DNA of 64,000 nt from Mactromeris polynyma (taxonomy: Eukaryota > Mollusca > Bivalvia > Venerida > Mactridae). Of the stretch, positions 25,901-32,426 are shown piece after piece. The notes below the pieces were generated by a model. That model saw only the letters and a list, made by a program, of their open reading frames with translations, ran no database searches and was not told the origin of the DNA. A program made the translations under genes and the position numbers. Where the stretch lies: NCBI GenBank assembly GCA_032209605.1, contig JASFXZ010000008.1, forward strand, positions 2,356,001 to 2,420,000, in the 5' to 3' direction. Each line of letters begins with the position of its first letter. The stretch's first letter is position 1.

Positions 25901-26081
25901 TTTCCTGCTTGTTTTTGTTCTGTACTTGTAATGTACCGAATGCTTTCATTATAATTTCAGATCATGTATTAATCATCAGATGCTTATCAAGAAGGAGTGT
26001 TTCTTCTGTAAAACTGTTATAACATCAGTGGAGGACATTGAACCAAGTGATGGAATTCTAGACAAGTTACATAACTCTTGA
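1816..26081 (+). CDS. RNF123: RNF123 (KPC1) RING E3 ubiquitin ligase, 3' two thirds of the gene, 25 exons (gene-level entry)
   Basis: Spliced gene, partial at its 5' end. Exons: 1816-1941, 4080-4172, 4868-4954, 5445-5537, 6218-6320, 7098-7159, 7910-7969, 8438-8564, 9435-9536, 10072-10140, 11073-11179, 12208-12291, 12948-13055, 13392-13569, 14258-14332, 15044-15131, 15795-15882, 16581-16671, 17280-17419, 17617-17808, 18636-18711, 19530-19614, 23563-23732, 24669-24846, 25961-26081. Phases are consistent throughout and give about 900 residues plus a stop. Recognition rests on collinear similarity, recalled rather than aligned, to vertebrate RNF123: [64 protein letters not shown], and a C-terminal C3HC4 RING. 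In mammals RNF123 (1314 aa) is the catalytic subunit of the KPC complex with UBAC1, ubiquitinating p27Kip1 in the cytoplasm and acting on NF-kB1 p105. The N-terminal SPRY part is outside the window. Exon borders are manual and some may be off by a few bases. Confidence 0.93.
1915..2619 (+). repeat. 47 bp tandem array x15 spanning an exon/intron border
   Basis: The unit runs from CTGGATTATATG through TTTCATGCTG|gtaagtc to CATACATTGT. Unit 1 is the 3' end of the RNF123 exon 1816-1941 plus its donor. Fourteen further units in the intron each keep gtaagt. The main variant is gtcGtcc/gtcAtcc after the donor. Confidence 0.97.
2847..3867 (+). repeat. 32 bp tandem array, about 32 copies
   Basis: Unit begins GAACACAGCAGCTATATTGG and ends TGTATTCATGTT. 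Recurrent variants are TTGGTC for TTGGTG and CACATCAG for CACAGCAG. Intronic in RNF123. Confidence 0.97.
4080..4172 (+). CDS. RNF123: RNF123 exon with [13 protein letters not shown]
   Basis: Acceptor gttgttag, donor AAT|gttagt, 31 codons. [13 protein letters not shown] matches LMMSLLRLYRFSP of vertebrate RNF123 directly downstream of the previous exon's segment. The donor is a weak match to consensus. Confidence 0.83.
4197..4368. mobile_element. 172 bp MITE with TA flanks (family A)
   Basis: Terminal inverted repeats TACAGTCTGACCTCATTTA and its complement, about 22 bp, with TA at each edge. The interior (TCAGAATACTTGGTATCATC and on) is similar to 5755-5928 and, reversed, to 18151-18226. TA duplication and CAGT ends suggest a Tc1/mariner or pogo relative. 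Confidence 0.85.
4722..4826. mobile_element. 105 bp MITE with TA flanks (family B)
   Basis: Ends TACAGTGGAACCCCTCC and GGACGGAATCCACTGTA are inverted repeats extending about 22 bp, flanked by TA. It lies in an RNF123 intron, 42 bp before the exon at 4868. Confidence 0.8.
4868..4954 (+). CDS. RNF123: RNF123 exon with [14 protein letters not shown]
   Basis: Acceptor tgttttacag. The frame [20 protein letters not shown] parallels HYLRLTIAILRHEKSRKFLL of the vertebrate protein. The 3' end is uncertain: TCG|gtcagc keeps phase 0 and gives the right length against the next exon, but it is a weak donor. Confidence 0.75.
5445..5537 (+). CDS. RNF123: RNF123 exon with [14 protein letters not shown]
   Basis: [15 protein letters not shown] matches EEAGLQELIPTTWW of vertebrate RNF123. 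Donor CAG|gtaatc. The acceptor could be tttgacaag (5445, chosen because the preceding residues KFPMFLHIK align with RSVVFFYIK) or gattgcag (5501), also phase 0. Confidence 0.8.
5755..5928. mobile_element. Degenerate MITE, family A
   Basis: Starts CAGTGATACCTCGTTTATG and ends AACAAGGTCCTACTGTA. The interior aligns with 4197-4368 (GAATACTTG-AATCATC, CAGCTGTATCTCCTTGA, CAAAATTTCAGATCAGATGAA). Confidence 0.75.
6218..6320 (+). CDS. RNF123: RNF123 exon, acidic linker then [10 protein letters not shown]
   Basis: Acceptor gctttacag, donor AAG|gtcaat (non-consensus after GT). It encodes a run of Asp/Glu/Lys followed by [10 protein letters not shown], equivalent to the GCQRLRKRIE helix of vertebrate RNF123. 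Ends in phase 1. Confidence 0.87.
7098..7159 (+). CDS. RNF123: RNF123 exon with [17 protein letters not shown]
   Basis: Acceptor aattacag, donor AAT|gtaagt. [17 protein letters not shown] corresponds to VEELQVQILKLLLDNKD. Phase 1 in, phase 0 out. Confidence 0.92.
7329..7692 (+). repeat. 73 bp tandem array x5
   Basis: Unit contains TTTCTGCCCCAACCTTGTTC and GGTTGCTATGGATCCAAGTA. Several overlapping short ORFs here are produced by the repeat. Intronic in RNF123. Confidence 0.95.
7910..7969 (+). CDS. RNF123: RNF123 exon with [11 protein letters not shown]
   Basis: Acceptor tatttcag, donor AAG|gtaaga, 20 codons. [11 protein letters not shown] parallels FLTKFRKFLQE. Phase 0 at both ends. Confidence 0.9.
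8003..8199 (+). repeat. 25 bp tandem array x8
   Basis: Unit CTACATGCGTGTGTTTGTTA plus GCTGC, nearly perfect. It starts 33 bp after the donor of the exon 7910-7969. Confidence 0.95.
8438..8564 (+). CDS. RNF123: RNF123 exon with [15 protein letters not shown]
   Basis: Acceptor gttacag, donor TCAG|gtatat, phase 0 to 1. [16 protein letters not shown] matches CFLHRLISALRYYWDE. The final 17 bases and the donor are the first unit of a 42 bp tandem array. The open frame that continues to 8848 is array-derived and not part of the exon. Confidence 0.9.
8548..8842 (+). repeat. 42 bp tandem array x7 spanning an exon/intron border
   Basis: Unit ATTTGTGTTAAGTTCAG followed by (g/a)tatatcatatac. Unit 1 is the end of the RNF123 exon 8438-8564 and its donor. 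Only unit 1 has CAGgtatat; units 2-7 have CAGatatat (CATatatat in one), so only the first copy has a GT. The 42 bp length keeps a frame open to 8848. Confidence 0.95.
9435..9536 (+). CDS. RNF123: RNF123 exon with [15 protein letters not shown]
   Basis: Acceptor atctttcag, donor GGAT|gtaagt. The coding frame gives [10 protein letters not shown] then [15 protein letters not shown], matching EAYIPPQVFY and DYFDLQRLGGLLSHL. This frame has no ATG-initiated long ORF. The longer open frame over the same bases (9366-9572) is a shadow. Confidence 0.92.
9599..9766. mobile_element. MITE of the CAGT-AAACCT family (family C)
   Basis: TACAGTCAAACCTTAATAAT at the left, and AAGTGAGGTTTACTGTA at the right, give inverted ends with TA flanks. 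The interior carries several ATTGAGATGGTCT segments. It is related to 28588-29205 and 45350-45492. Confidence 0.8.
10072..10140 (+). CDS. RNF123: RNF123 exon, variable linker
   Basis: Acceptor atattttag, donor CCTG|gtaagt, phase 1 at both ends, fitting both neighbours. It encodes [14 protein letters not shown], part of the poorly conserved linker. Vertebrate RNF123 is much longer here, so another linker exon could have been missed between 10141 and 11072. Confidence 0.75.
10158..10330 (+). repeat. Fragment of a dispersed repeat (TATACCCCCACAAAC type)
   Basis: TTATTATACCCCCACAAAC followed by TATACTGGAGTCACTTTGTT resembles a dispersed repeat I associate with bivalve genomes. The boundaries are not defined. 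Confidence 0.4.
11073..11179 (+). CDS. RNF123: RNF123 exon with [19 protein letters not shown]
   Basis: Acceptor ttgtaacag, donor AAG|gtaagt. [20 protein letters not shown] aligns with LLEVLDGAVMMYNLSVHQQL. Phase 1 to 0. Confidence 0.94.
12208..12291 (+). CDS. RNF123: RNF123 exon with [12 protein letters not shown]
   Basis: Acceptor tttgtgcag, donor GAG|gtacgt, 28 codons. [17 protein letters not shown] corresponds to EYAMALRDTEDKLRRCP. Phase 0 at both ends. Confidence 0.92.
12755..12840 (+). mobile_element. Degenerate copy of the ACAGGAGATTGTCA fold-back MITE
   Basis: Ends GAGAACTTGTGACAATCTCC TGTG, the same right end as the complete element at 16037-16162. The left end is decayed. A further right-end copy lies at 1660-1718. 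Confidence 0.6.
12948..13055 (+). CDS. RNF123: RNF123 exon, helical segment ending WVRAVTYSK
   Basis: Acceptor ttggtacag, donor AAG|gtatga, 36 codons. It encodes [13 protein letters not shown] and WVRAVTYSK, matching ELTKSQKVFSEKL and WVHATVYSQ. Confidence 0.94.
13392..13569 (+). CDS. RNF123: RNF123 exon with [19 protein letters not shown]
   Basis: Acceptor attttttcag, donor CCAG|gtaaat, phase 0 to 1. It contains [31 protein letters not shown] and a final LPG. All three have direct equivalents in vertebrate RNF123. Confidence 0.95.
14258..14332 (+). CDS. RNF123: RNF123 exon with FSDTRIV
   Basis: Acceptor catttcag, donor GCAG|gtaata, phase 1 at both ends. [22 protein letters not shown] matches [22 protein letters not shown] in shape and key residues (Y, F-DTRIV). 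Confidence 0.93.
14356..14570 (+). repeat. 70 bp tandem array x3
   Basis: Unit begins ATTATAAATGTTGTTGAGGG and includes AATATAATCTGTTTGTGTG. It begins 24 bp after the donor of the RNF123 exon 14258-14332 and does not include the exon. Confidence 0.93.
15044..15131 (+). CDS. RNF123: RNF123 exon with [16 protein letters not shown]
   Basis: Acceptor ggttacag, donor ATAT|gtaagt, phase 1 to 2. [19 protein letters not shown] corresponds to DIRDSLMQALASYVCYPHS. Confidence 0.93.
15795..15882 (+). CDS. RNF123: RNF123 exon with [12 protein letters not shown]
   Basis: Acceptor tattacag, donor AAA|gtatgt, phase 2 to 0. [21 protein letters not shown] is nearly identical to the vertebrate [19 protein letters not shown] block. 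Confidence 0.96.
16037..16162. mobile_element. 126 bp fold-back MITE, ends ACAGGAGATTGTCA
   Basis: ACAGGAGATTGTCATGAGTT at the left and its near complement CTCGTGACAATCTCCTGT at the right. The inner arms also pair (TTCTAGAGTTCT and AGAACTCTAGAA). Right-end relatives occur at 12755-12840 and 1660-1718, all in RNF123 introns. Confidence 0.8.
16581..16671 (+). CDS. RNF123: RNF123 exon with [14 protein letters not shown]
   Basis: Acceptor tatttttcag, donor CAGA|gtaagt, phase 0 to 1. [14 protein letters not shown] matches GCGFGYRYTRLPHL. Confidence 0.96.
17280..17419 (+). CDS. RNF123: RNF123 exon with [13 protein letters not shown]
   Basis: Acceptor acattgcag, donor GAT|gtaaga, phase 1 to 0. It encodes KPCPSPKFQ and [18 protein letters not shown], matching QKPCPS and LNQLNWAFSEFIGMIQE. 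Confidence 0.95.
17617..17808 (+). CDS. RNF123: RNF123 exon with [14 protein letters not shown]
   Basis: Acceptor ttcctctcag, donor CAG|gtatct, 64 codons. [15 protein letters not shown] and [16 protein letters not shown] match DSRQLKVCATCFDLS and FLDWTRPTSEMLLRRL. Confidence 0.96.
18151..18226 (-). mobile_element. Truncated, inverted family A MITE
   Basis: Read on the - strand it gives GACCTCGTATATATGACA, CCGAATACATGGTATCATCC and AATATCAGGTCC, aligned with the left half of 4197-4368 and 5755-5928. Confidence 0.65.
18636..18711 (+). CDS. RNF123: RNF123 exon with [16 protein letters not shown]
   Basis: Acceptor gtttacag, donor ACAG|gtagat, phase 0 to 1. [16 protein letters not shown] corresponds to VLNRVTAERNLFDRVV. 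Confidence 0.94.
19208..19395 (+). repeat. 36 bp tandem array x5
   Basis: Unit ACCTGTGGGGGCAGGGCAGG followed by AAACTTGTATACAGCC. It is G-rich on the + strand. Short ORFs on both strands here are repeat artefacts. Confidence 0.95.
19530..19614 (+). CDS. RNF123: RNF123 exon with [18 protein letters not shown]
   Basis: Acceptor tatattcag, donor ACAG|gtatga, phase 1 to 2. [18 protein letters not shown] matches GLESVDHYPILVAVTGIL. The following 3.9 kb intron contains the 2.4 kb inverted-repeat element and the 12 bp minisatellite. Confidence 0.95.
20219..21916 (+). repeat. Five dispersed copies of GTCAGGAGTGTAAC
   Basis: Exact copies of the 14-mer occur at 20221-20234, 20614-20627, 20791-20804, 21566-21579 and 21903-21916, all on the same strand. 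Four of the five are preceded by AT, giving ATGTCAGGAGTGTAAC. Spacing is irregular (393, 177, 775 and 337 bp). They flank the protein-coding remnant and lie within the inverted-repeat element. Confidence 0.9.
21113..21537 (+). CDS. Two-exon C-terminal remnant of an unrecognised element-encoded protein
   Basis: Exon-like segment 21113-21185 (acceptor atatttcag, donor AAAG|gtaata) joins in phase to 21325-21537 (acceptor ttttacag), which ends in TAA. About 95 residues result, beginning [18 protein letters not shown] and continuing [28 protein letters not shown] and [11 protein letters not shown]. Alternating short beta-like segments recall a Tudor/SH3-like barrel module that I remember at the C terminus of uncharacterised invertebrate proteins. 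No upstream exon is recognised and no function is claimed. Confidence 0.5.
22489..23399 (+). repeat. 12 bp minisatellite, about 75 copies
   Basis: Unit GGATTGCTGATA, with GGGTTGCTGATA and GGATTGCTGTCA variants. Because 12 is a multiple of 3 and the unit has no stop, it is open in several frames (GLLI repeats on +, SNPI and LSAI repeats on -). It starts about 20 bp after the right end of the inverted-repeat element. Intronic in RNF123. Confidence 0.97.
23563..23732 (+). CDS. RNF123: RNF123 exon before the RING region
   Basis: Acceptor ttctttcag, donor AATT|gtaagt, phase 2 to 1. It encodes [11 protein letters not shown], a Ser/Thr/Ala-rich stretch with four consecutive Ala, and KEKQFNFRN, parallel to RKRFSLQSY in vertebrate RNF123. 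Confidence 0.9.
24669..24846 (+). CDS. RNF123: RNF123 exon carrying the first half of the RING finger
   Basis: Acceptor tgttatgtag, donor GCAG|gtaaga, phase 1 to 2. [11 protein letters not shown] then IPCGHSSC supplies RING ligands C1, C2, C3, H4 and C5 with spacing C-x2-C-x11-C-x-H-x2-C. This matches EEDLCPICYAH and QPCGHKSC. Confidence 0.96.
25796..25901 (+). repeat. 13 bp tandem array, about 8 copies
   Basis: Unit GAGGTCACATCGC, alternating with GAGGTCACATCGG. It lies in the last RNF123 intron, 60 bp before the final exon. Confidence 0.93.
25961..26081 (+). CDS. RNF123: RNF123 last coding exon, second half of the RING finger and stop
   Basis: Acceptor ataatttcag; TGA stop at 26079-26081. 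It gives [18 protein letters not shown], supplying ligands C6 (x2 after C5), C7 (x10) and C8 (x2), so the C3HC4 RING is complete. The tail after the RING is about 22 residues, close to the family's usual short tail. Confidence 0.96.
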
Positions 26082-26178
26082 TATCTCCTTGTTGTCAACT
26101 TAGAATACAATTATAGTGATTTATGTATCAGATGTAGAATATGAGTGCTGCTATGGGATTTACAACCTCTTCTGAAAG

Positions 26179-26343
26179 TGAGGTCATTTCAAGAAAACGT
26201 CACATGTGACGTCACTGTTTGCAAGCAAGAAACAATATTTACTCCATATGGTCACTTCATTTTCATATTGCCATATGGGGCAAATATTGCTTACTGTCAG
26301 TACGTGGTGACGTCACATGTGACATTTTCTAGGAATGACGTCA
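26179..26343. repeat. Long imperfect inverted repeat (hairpin) in RNF123 3' flank or UTR
   Basis: Left arm 26179-26251 and right arm 26271-26343 are imperfect reverse complements around a 19 bp loop. Each arm holds GTCACATGTGAC followed or preceded by TGACGTCA-like CRE cores, a CAATATTT block and CCATATGG nearest the loop. It could be a fold-back MITE or a transcribed hairpin in the RNF123 3' UTR. Confidence 0.75.
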
Positions 26344-26349
26344 ATTAAA
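26344..26349 (+). terminator. Candidate polyadenylation signal for RNF123 (ATTAAA)
   Basis: ATTAAA, 263 bp after the RNF123 stop and immediately following the 165 bp hairpin. A canonical AATAAA at 27657-27662 is a distal alternative that would give a 1.6 kb 3' UTR including the 21 bp array. Confidence 0.3.
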
Positions 26350-26639
26350 GAAAAGGTTGGAAATTGTACAGTGGCGTTCATATTGTGATGATTATGTTTA
26401 TCTATTAGAACAATTAGTTGTAAATTGTACATTATATATATTTACACCATGTTTATAGTATAGCAGTCATTTGATTGTTTTCTCCTCAAATTGTACAATA
26501 TGTAGAGTTAACCTTTTTCGCCTTTATGTTCTTACAACTAGTATTGTCTGATGTGTAGGATGTACAAACACGTCTGAAATATAGTTTTGTTTCCAATGAC
26601 ACCTAAAGGAAGTTTTGAAATAAGGGGACATACTGATTT

Positions 26640-26975
26640 ACCTGTGTCAGCAAATCCGTAAATCAGCCATTTCCATGTGATAACTCAAGTGTCCTTCAGC
26701 CTATCGGGTCCTAACTTGGCAGGATGATTTCTTGTGGGTTGTAGATGAACCCTATTGATTTTGGGTCAAAGATCAAGGTCAAATGGACCATTAAGTGGAA
26801 ATTCTTGTCCACATGATAACTCAAATACCATTTGGCCTCCTGGACCTTGACTTGGTGGGATCCTGCAAAATGTAGATGGTTGTTGTTGTTGGTATCACTG
26901 GAGCAAAGGTCAAGGTCAGATTAAGAATTTGTGGTTTTAGACCATCAAGATCGAACCCTTGTATATCATCCAAAC
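26640..26975 (+). repeat. Degenerate dispersed repeat (GGTCAAGGTCA type)
   Basis: Phrases CCATGTGATAACTCAAGTG, ACCCTATTGATTTTGGGTCA and CAAAGGTCAAGGTCAGA recall a common dispersed family in bivalve genomes. Boundaries are uncertain and there is no coding potential. Confidence 0.45.
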
Positions 26976-27196
26976 TCACTTCTAGGTCATCATATTAATT
27001 GAAGCCCTCTCCATAACAGTGCATCTTAAGGGGGGCATAATGTTTTTCAAACATCTCTTGCTTTATTTGTATTGGACACAGATGGCTATTTTACTTTGAC
27101 AATTTTTATCCATGAAAATTCACTGGGGATAAACTATTTTTGTCAGTTGGATTACTGGAAACAGACTTATATTTTAGCCCTCTACAGAATCACCTC

Positions 27197-27567
27197 TCTA
27201 CAGCAACACCTGGGGTCACCAGAGCAACACATGGGGTCACCAGAGCAGCACATGGGGTCACCAGAGCAACACATGGGGTCACCAGAGCAACACATGGGGT
27301 CACCAGAGCAACACATGGGGTCACCAGAGCAGCACATGGGGTCACCACAGCAACACATGGGGTCACCACAGCAACACATGGGGTCACCACAGCAACACAT
27401 GGGGTCACCACAGCAACACATGGGGTCACCACAGCAACACATGGGGTCACCACAGCAACACATGGGGTCACCACAGCAACACATGGGGTCACCACAGCAA
27501 CACATGGGGTCACCACAGCAACACATGGGGTCACCAGAGCAACACATGGGGTCACCAGGGCAACAGA
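27197..27567 (+). repeat. 21 bp tandem array, about 17 copies
   Basis: Unit CAACACATGGGGTCACCAGAG. The first part and the last copy carry CAGAG and the middle block CACAG. It is open in several frames (SPEQHMG and CCSGDPM type repeats), which is a consequence of 21 = 3 x 7 and not evidence for a gene. Confidence 0.97.
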
Positions 27568-28587
27568 TATCAAACTGGTTGGAAAATTTATAGTTTTGTT
27601 GTATAGAGGATGTTGCTCAAGAGAGGACCACTCTGGATAGTTTGCTCTACATGTTGAATAAAAGATGAGACATTTATCATTGAGAAATTTTTTGGTTACT
27701 ATTTATTATCTACATCATTTTATATAAAGTATTTTTGTCATATACTAGTACAAGAATATTGTAGTTTCGGAGACTCATAGTAGCTGGTTGAAATTTATCG
27801 GGTAATATACAGTGATATGTTATAGTTTCTATGTCAATATTATTGCCATGATATTTGTGTATATCCAGGTTATTGTCACTGCTTAATATCACTGCCAATA
27901 TTGAGTTGAGTTTGGTATTATAAAGCCAGGTTTCATTCTGACGTTTTCTTCCTTATTCTTATACTTTTTTCCTTACACAACATCAGTCATATAGGTAACT
28001 CTATAACTACACATTTTAAACATATTTAAATTATCACAGAAAAATACTTCAGCACTTTAAACAAATAATATGTCTATGCCTATAACTAGGTAACACAATT
28101 TGTATTAATTTCACGCTTAAGCTTTATAATTCTTGCCATTGTACCCTTGTATTGTCTGACTGTGTTGTTGCTGTAAATTTACATGACCTGAAGTAAGTCT
28201 TTTTTTGGCATAGCTGTATAATATTGATTTTGGTCTACATTTTAGGCCAATCAAATGTTGTATATGAAGCACGTTTAAATATGCAACAAATTAGACGATT
28301 TGATAATATCATATTTTAAGCGGATAGGCACAAAACGGTGTCTCGAAATATGCTTCAGTTTCCCGGAGCCTACCCCTCTGGCGAAATCCAAGTTCTGAAA
28401 TAGGGTGATTCTTTAGACATCATTCTATCTACACCATTCATCTTTTTTTAAATATACTTCTTGTTTCACAGTTAGCTAAATGATGATTGTTTCATGAGGA
28501 TTCTATTTTGTGCTATGTGGTGACTGAGTTCAATCTGTCGTTGTATCAATTTAATATGCCTAGTGTTTTTATTCTTTAAGAGATCAA
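27568..28587. other. Intergenic, no gene seen
   Basis: AT-rich with a possible distal AATAAA at 27657. No conserved ORF, RNA gene or clear repeat was recognised. Confidence 0.5.
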
Positions 28588-29205
28588 TACAGTGAAACCT
28601 CAATCATGCGACCACCTCTATACAGTGAAACCTCAATAATAAGACCACCTTTGGTTCTAAAACTTCAATAATAAGACCACCTTTGGTTCTGAAACCTCAA
28701 TAATAAGACCACCTTTGGTTCTGAAACCTCAATAATAAGACCACCTCTATACAGTGAAACCTCAATAATAAGACCACCTTTGGTTCTGAAACCTCAATAA
28801 TAAGACCACCTTTATACAGTGAAACCTCAATAATAAGACCACCTTTGGTTCTGAAACCTCAATAATAAGACCACCTCTATACAGTGAAACCTCAATAATA
28901 AGACCACCTTTGGTTCTGAAACCTCAATAATAAGACCACCTCTATACAGTGAAACCTCAATAATAAGACCACCTTTGGTTCTGAAACCTCAATAATAAGA
29001 CCACCTTTATACAGTGAAACCTCAATAATAAGACCACCTTTGGTTCTGAAACCTCAATAATAAGACCACCTTTGGTTCTGAAGAAAGTTTGTCTTAGATT
29101 TTATGTGGTCTGATAATCAAATTAAAACATGGAAGAAAATTGTGGACTTGCTCATGAAAATATGGTCGTGTCAATGAGATGGTGTTTACGTGAGGTTTGA
29201 CTGTA
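28588..29205. mobile_element. Family C MITE with internal tandem amplification
   Basis: Outer ends TACAGTGAAACCTCAAT and ACGTGAGGTTTGACTGTA are inverted with TA flanks. Inside, AACCTCAATAATAAGACCAC CT units are repeated about 15 times, alternating between linkers TTTGGTTCTGA and CTCTATACAGTG. The left terminus has therefore been amplified within the element. Confidence 0.85.
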
Positions 29206-30150
29206 TATCTGAGAATACTGCACTAGGTGGTTATTATTATTGCTAAAATCAGGTACTCTTCTCTACAAATGGTTGGAATTGTATGTTGAATTGGTTAACT
29301 GTCATACAGCTTCTGTTAAAATATGATTTTTTACTCTTTTTTTGTTTTACCTGTAATGAATAATAAACAAATTAGTTCTGTTTAATTATGATTTCTTTTT
29401 TGTGTATATTTTACTATATTTGTATATATGCTATATATTATGTTCACTAAGTGCCAATGTGTATTTTATAATATCTGTTACAGTTTACAGCATGCTCTGT
29501 GTATTTGCTCAGTTTGCCTTTCATTTGTTTATCATTTTGTGCTTTGTTGATTGAATGCTTTAAAGAGTTTTTATTAAAGAATATTACTGAATATTTATTT
29601 TGTATTATTTGTTTTTTCAAAAAATACTGTGTAGTCTGGGCACCACAGAAAGGAATATGTTATATGTACGCCTTAATCATACTATATGTGGTTGTATGTA
29701 GTGGATGTAGAAACACTGTGATACATTCTGTTCATTCAAAATTGGCTGAGAATACTGTTATTGTGTACGTTATGCTTATTGGTCAATATTTTGCAAAACA
29801 TGTTTTCATTGGCCGATCACCTCACAATTTCTTTACAACTGTTCTAAAATAAAAAATAAAATTGAACTATACATTTACTTTTACATAATAAACATACAGA
29901 CAGTTGTCAAATATAAGTAAAAGTAAAGTGTTTATTTATTCTAGTGTCACCCCTATTTAAAGGACCAGCTATTTCTGACTTATGAGACACCTAATTTCTT
30001 AGCACATTTACTTCTCGATTCCTATCCTTTAATGCCAGGCATCAGGCAGGTAGGTGCATGGTAACCATTATTTAACTAGCTGGTGGCTCACCAACTGGCT
30101 ATATCAGAATGGACCCTTACTGGGATTCAAACCTCCCACTCCCAGGGCAG
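29206..30150. other. Intergenic, no gene seen
   Basis: An AT-rich open frame covers 29499-29852 (hydrophobic, ends before AATAAAAAATAAAA) but shows no recognisable domain and no ATG at its start. From 29935 to 30120 the sequence looks like an old dispersed repeat fragment on the - strand, containing GGTAGGTGCATGG. Confidence 0.4.
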
Positions 30151-32258
30151 ATGTATACTGTCTCCCCAACCTTACTGCCATTAATGCGGTCACCAATATA
30201 TTGTATACTGTCTCGCCAACCTTACTGCCATTAATGCGGTCACCAATATATTGTATACTGTCTCCCAAACCTTACTGCCATTAATGCGGTCACCAATATA
30301 TTGTATACTGTCTCCCAAACCTTACTGCCATTAATGCGGTCACCAATATATTGTATACTGTCTCCCCAACCTTACTGCCATTAATGCGGTCACCAATATA
30401 TTGTATACTGTCTCCCCAACCTTACTGCCATTAATGCGGTCACCAATATATTGTATACTGTCTCCCCAACCTTACTGCCATTAATGCGGTCACCAATATA
30501 TTGTATACTGTCTCCCCAACCTTACTGCCATTAATGCGGTCACCAATATATTGTATACTGTCTCCCAAACCTTACTGCCATTAATGTGGTCACCAATATA
30601 TTGTATACTGTCTCCCAAACCTTACTGCCATTAATGCGGTCACCAATATATTGTATACTGTCTCCCCAACCTTACTGCCATTAATGTGGTCACCAATATA
30701 TTGTATACTGTCTCCCAAACCTTACTGCCATTAATGCGGTCACCAATATATTGTATACTGTCTCCCAAACCTTACTGCCATTAATGCGGTCACCAATATA
30801 TTGTATACTGTCTCTCCGACCTTACTGCCATTAATGTGGTCACCAATATATTGTATACTGTCTCGCCAACCTTACTGCCATTAATGCGGTCACCAATATA
30901 TTGTATACTGTCTCCCAAACCTTACTGCCATTAATGCGGTCACCAATATATTGTATACTGTCTCCCAAACCTTACTGCCATTAATGCGGTCACCAATATA
31001 TTGTATACTGTCTCCCAAACCTTACTGCCATTAATGCGGTCACCAATATATTGTATACTGTCTCGCCAACCTTACTGCCATTAATGCGGTCACCAATATA
31101 TTGTATACTGTCTCCCCAACCTTACTGCCATTAATGCGGTCACCAATATATTGTATACTGTCTCCCAAACCTTACTGCCATTAATGCGGTCACCAATATA
31201 TTGTATACTGTCTCGCCAACCTTACTGCCATTAATGCGGTCACCAATATATTGTATACTGTCTCGCCAACCTTACTGCCATTAATGCGGTCACCAATATA
31301 TTGTATACTGTCTCCCAAACCTTACTGCCATTAATGCGGTCACCAATATATTGTAAACTGTCTCTCCGACCTTACTGCCATTAATGCGGTCACCAATATA
31401 TTGTAAACTGTCTGCCCAACCTTACTGCCATTAATGCGGTCACCAATATATTGTATACTGTCTCCCAAACCTTACTGCCATTAATGCGGTCACCAATATA
31501 TTGTATACTGTCTCCCCAACCTTACTGCCATTAATGCGGTCACCAATATATTGTATACTGTCTCCCAAACCTTACTGCCATTAATGCGGTCACCAATATA
31601 TTGTATACTGTCTCGCCAACCTTACTGCCATTAATGCGGTCACCAATATATTGTATACTGTCTCCCAAACCTTACTGCCATTAATGCGGTCACCAATATA
31701 TTGTATACTGTCTCCCAAACCTTACTGCCATTAATGCGGTCACCAATATATTGTAAACTGTCTCTCCGACCTTACTGCCATTAATGCGGTCACCAATATA
31801 TTGTATACTGTCTCCCCAACCTTACTGCCATTAATGTGGTCACCAATATATTGTATACTGTCTCCCAAACCTTACTGCCATTAATGCGGTCACCAATATA
31901 TTGTATACTGTCTCTCCGACCTTACTGCCATTAATGCGGTCACCAATATATTGTATACTGTCTCCCCGACCTTACTGCCATTAATGCGGTCACCAATATA
32001 TTGTAAACTGTCTGCCCAACCTTACTGCCATTAATGCGGTCACCAATATATTGTATACTGTCTCTCCAACCTTACTGCCATTAATGCGGTCACCAATATA
32101 TTGTATACTGTCTCGCCAACCTTACTGCCATTAATGCGGTCACCAATATATTGTATACTGTCTCGCCAACCTTACTGCCATTAATGCGGTCACCAATATA
32201 TTGTATACTGTCTCCCAAACCTTACTGCCATTAATGCGGTCACCAATATATTGTATAC
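30151..32258 (+). repeat. 50 bp satellite-like array, about 42 copies
   Basis: Unit TTGTATACTGTCTCCCCAAC followed by CTTACTGCCATTAATGCGGT and CACCAATATA. The register is exact at 50 bp across the whole array. Variation is concentrated at CTCcccAAC (ccc, gcc, cca, tccg) and GCGG/GTGG. Confidence 0.98.
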
Positions 32259-32426
32259 ACCCATGGCAGAAGTTTTTGCGCTGGATTGAGAAAAGTATAG
32301 TAAACAATTACTTATAAGAGAAGTTCAAATACAAAGATGCCTGCTTACTTAACCAAACTACTTAATAGTAGTGTTGGTCACCAGCAAACACATTGTTTCA
32401 ATATGGCTTCACACCAATGAACCAGT

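Noticed and set aside
27072..27640. SPEQHMG / ATHGVTR / CCSGDPM repeat proteins
   Set aside because: A 21 bp array opens frames on both strands. Nothing suggests transcription as a gene.
29499..29852. 117-residue hydrophobic ORF
   Set aside because: AT-rich sequence gives Phe/Leu/Ile-rich frames by chance. No ATG start, domain or splice context is seen.
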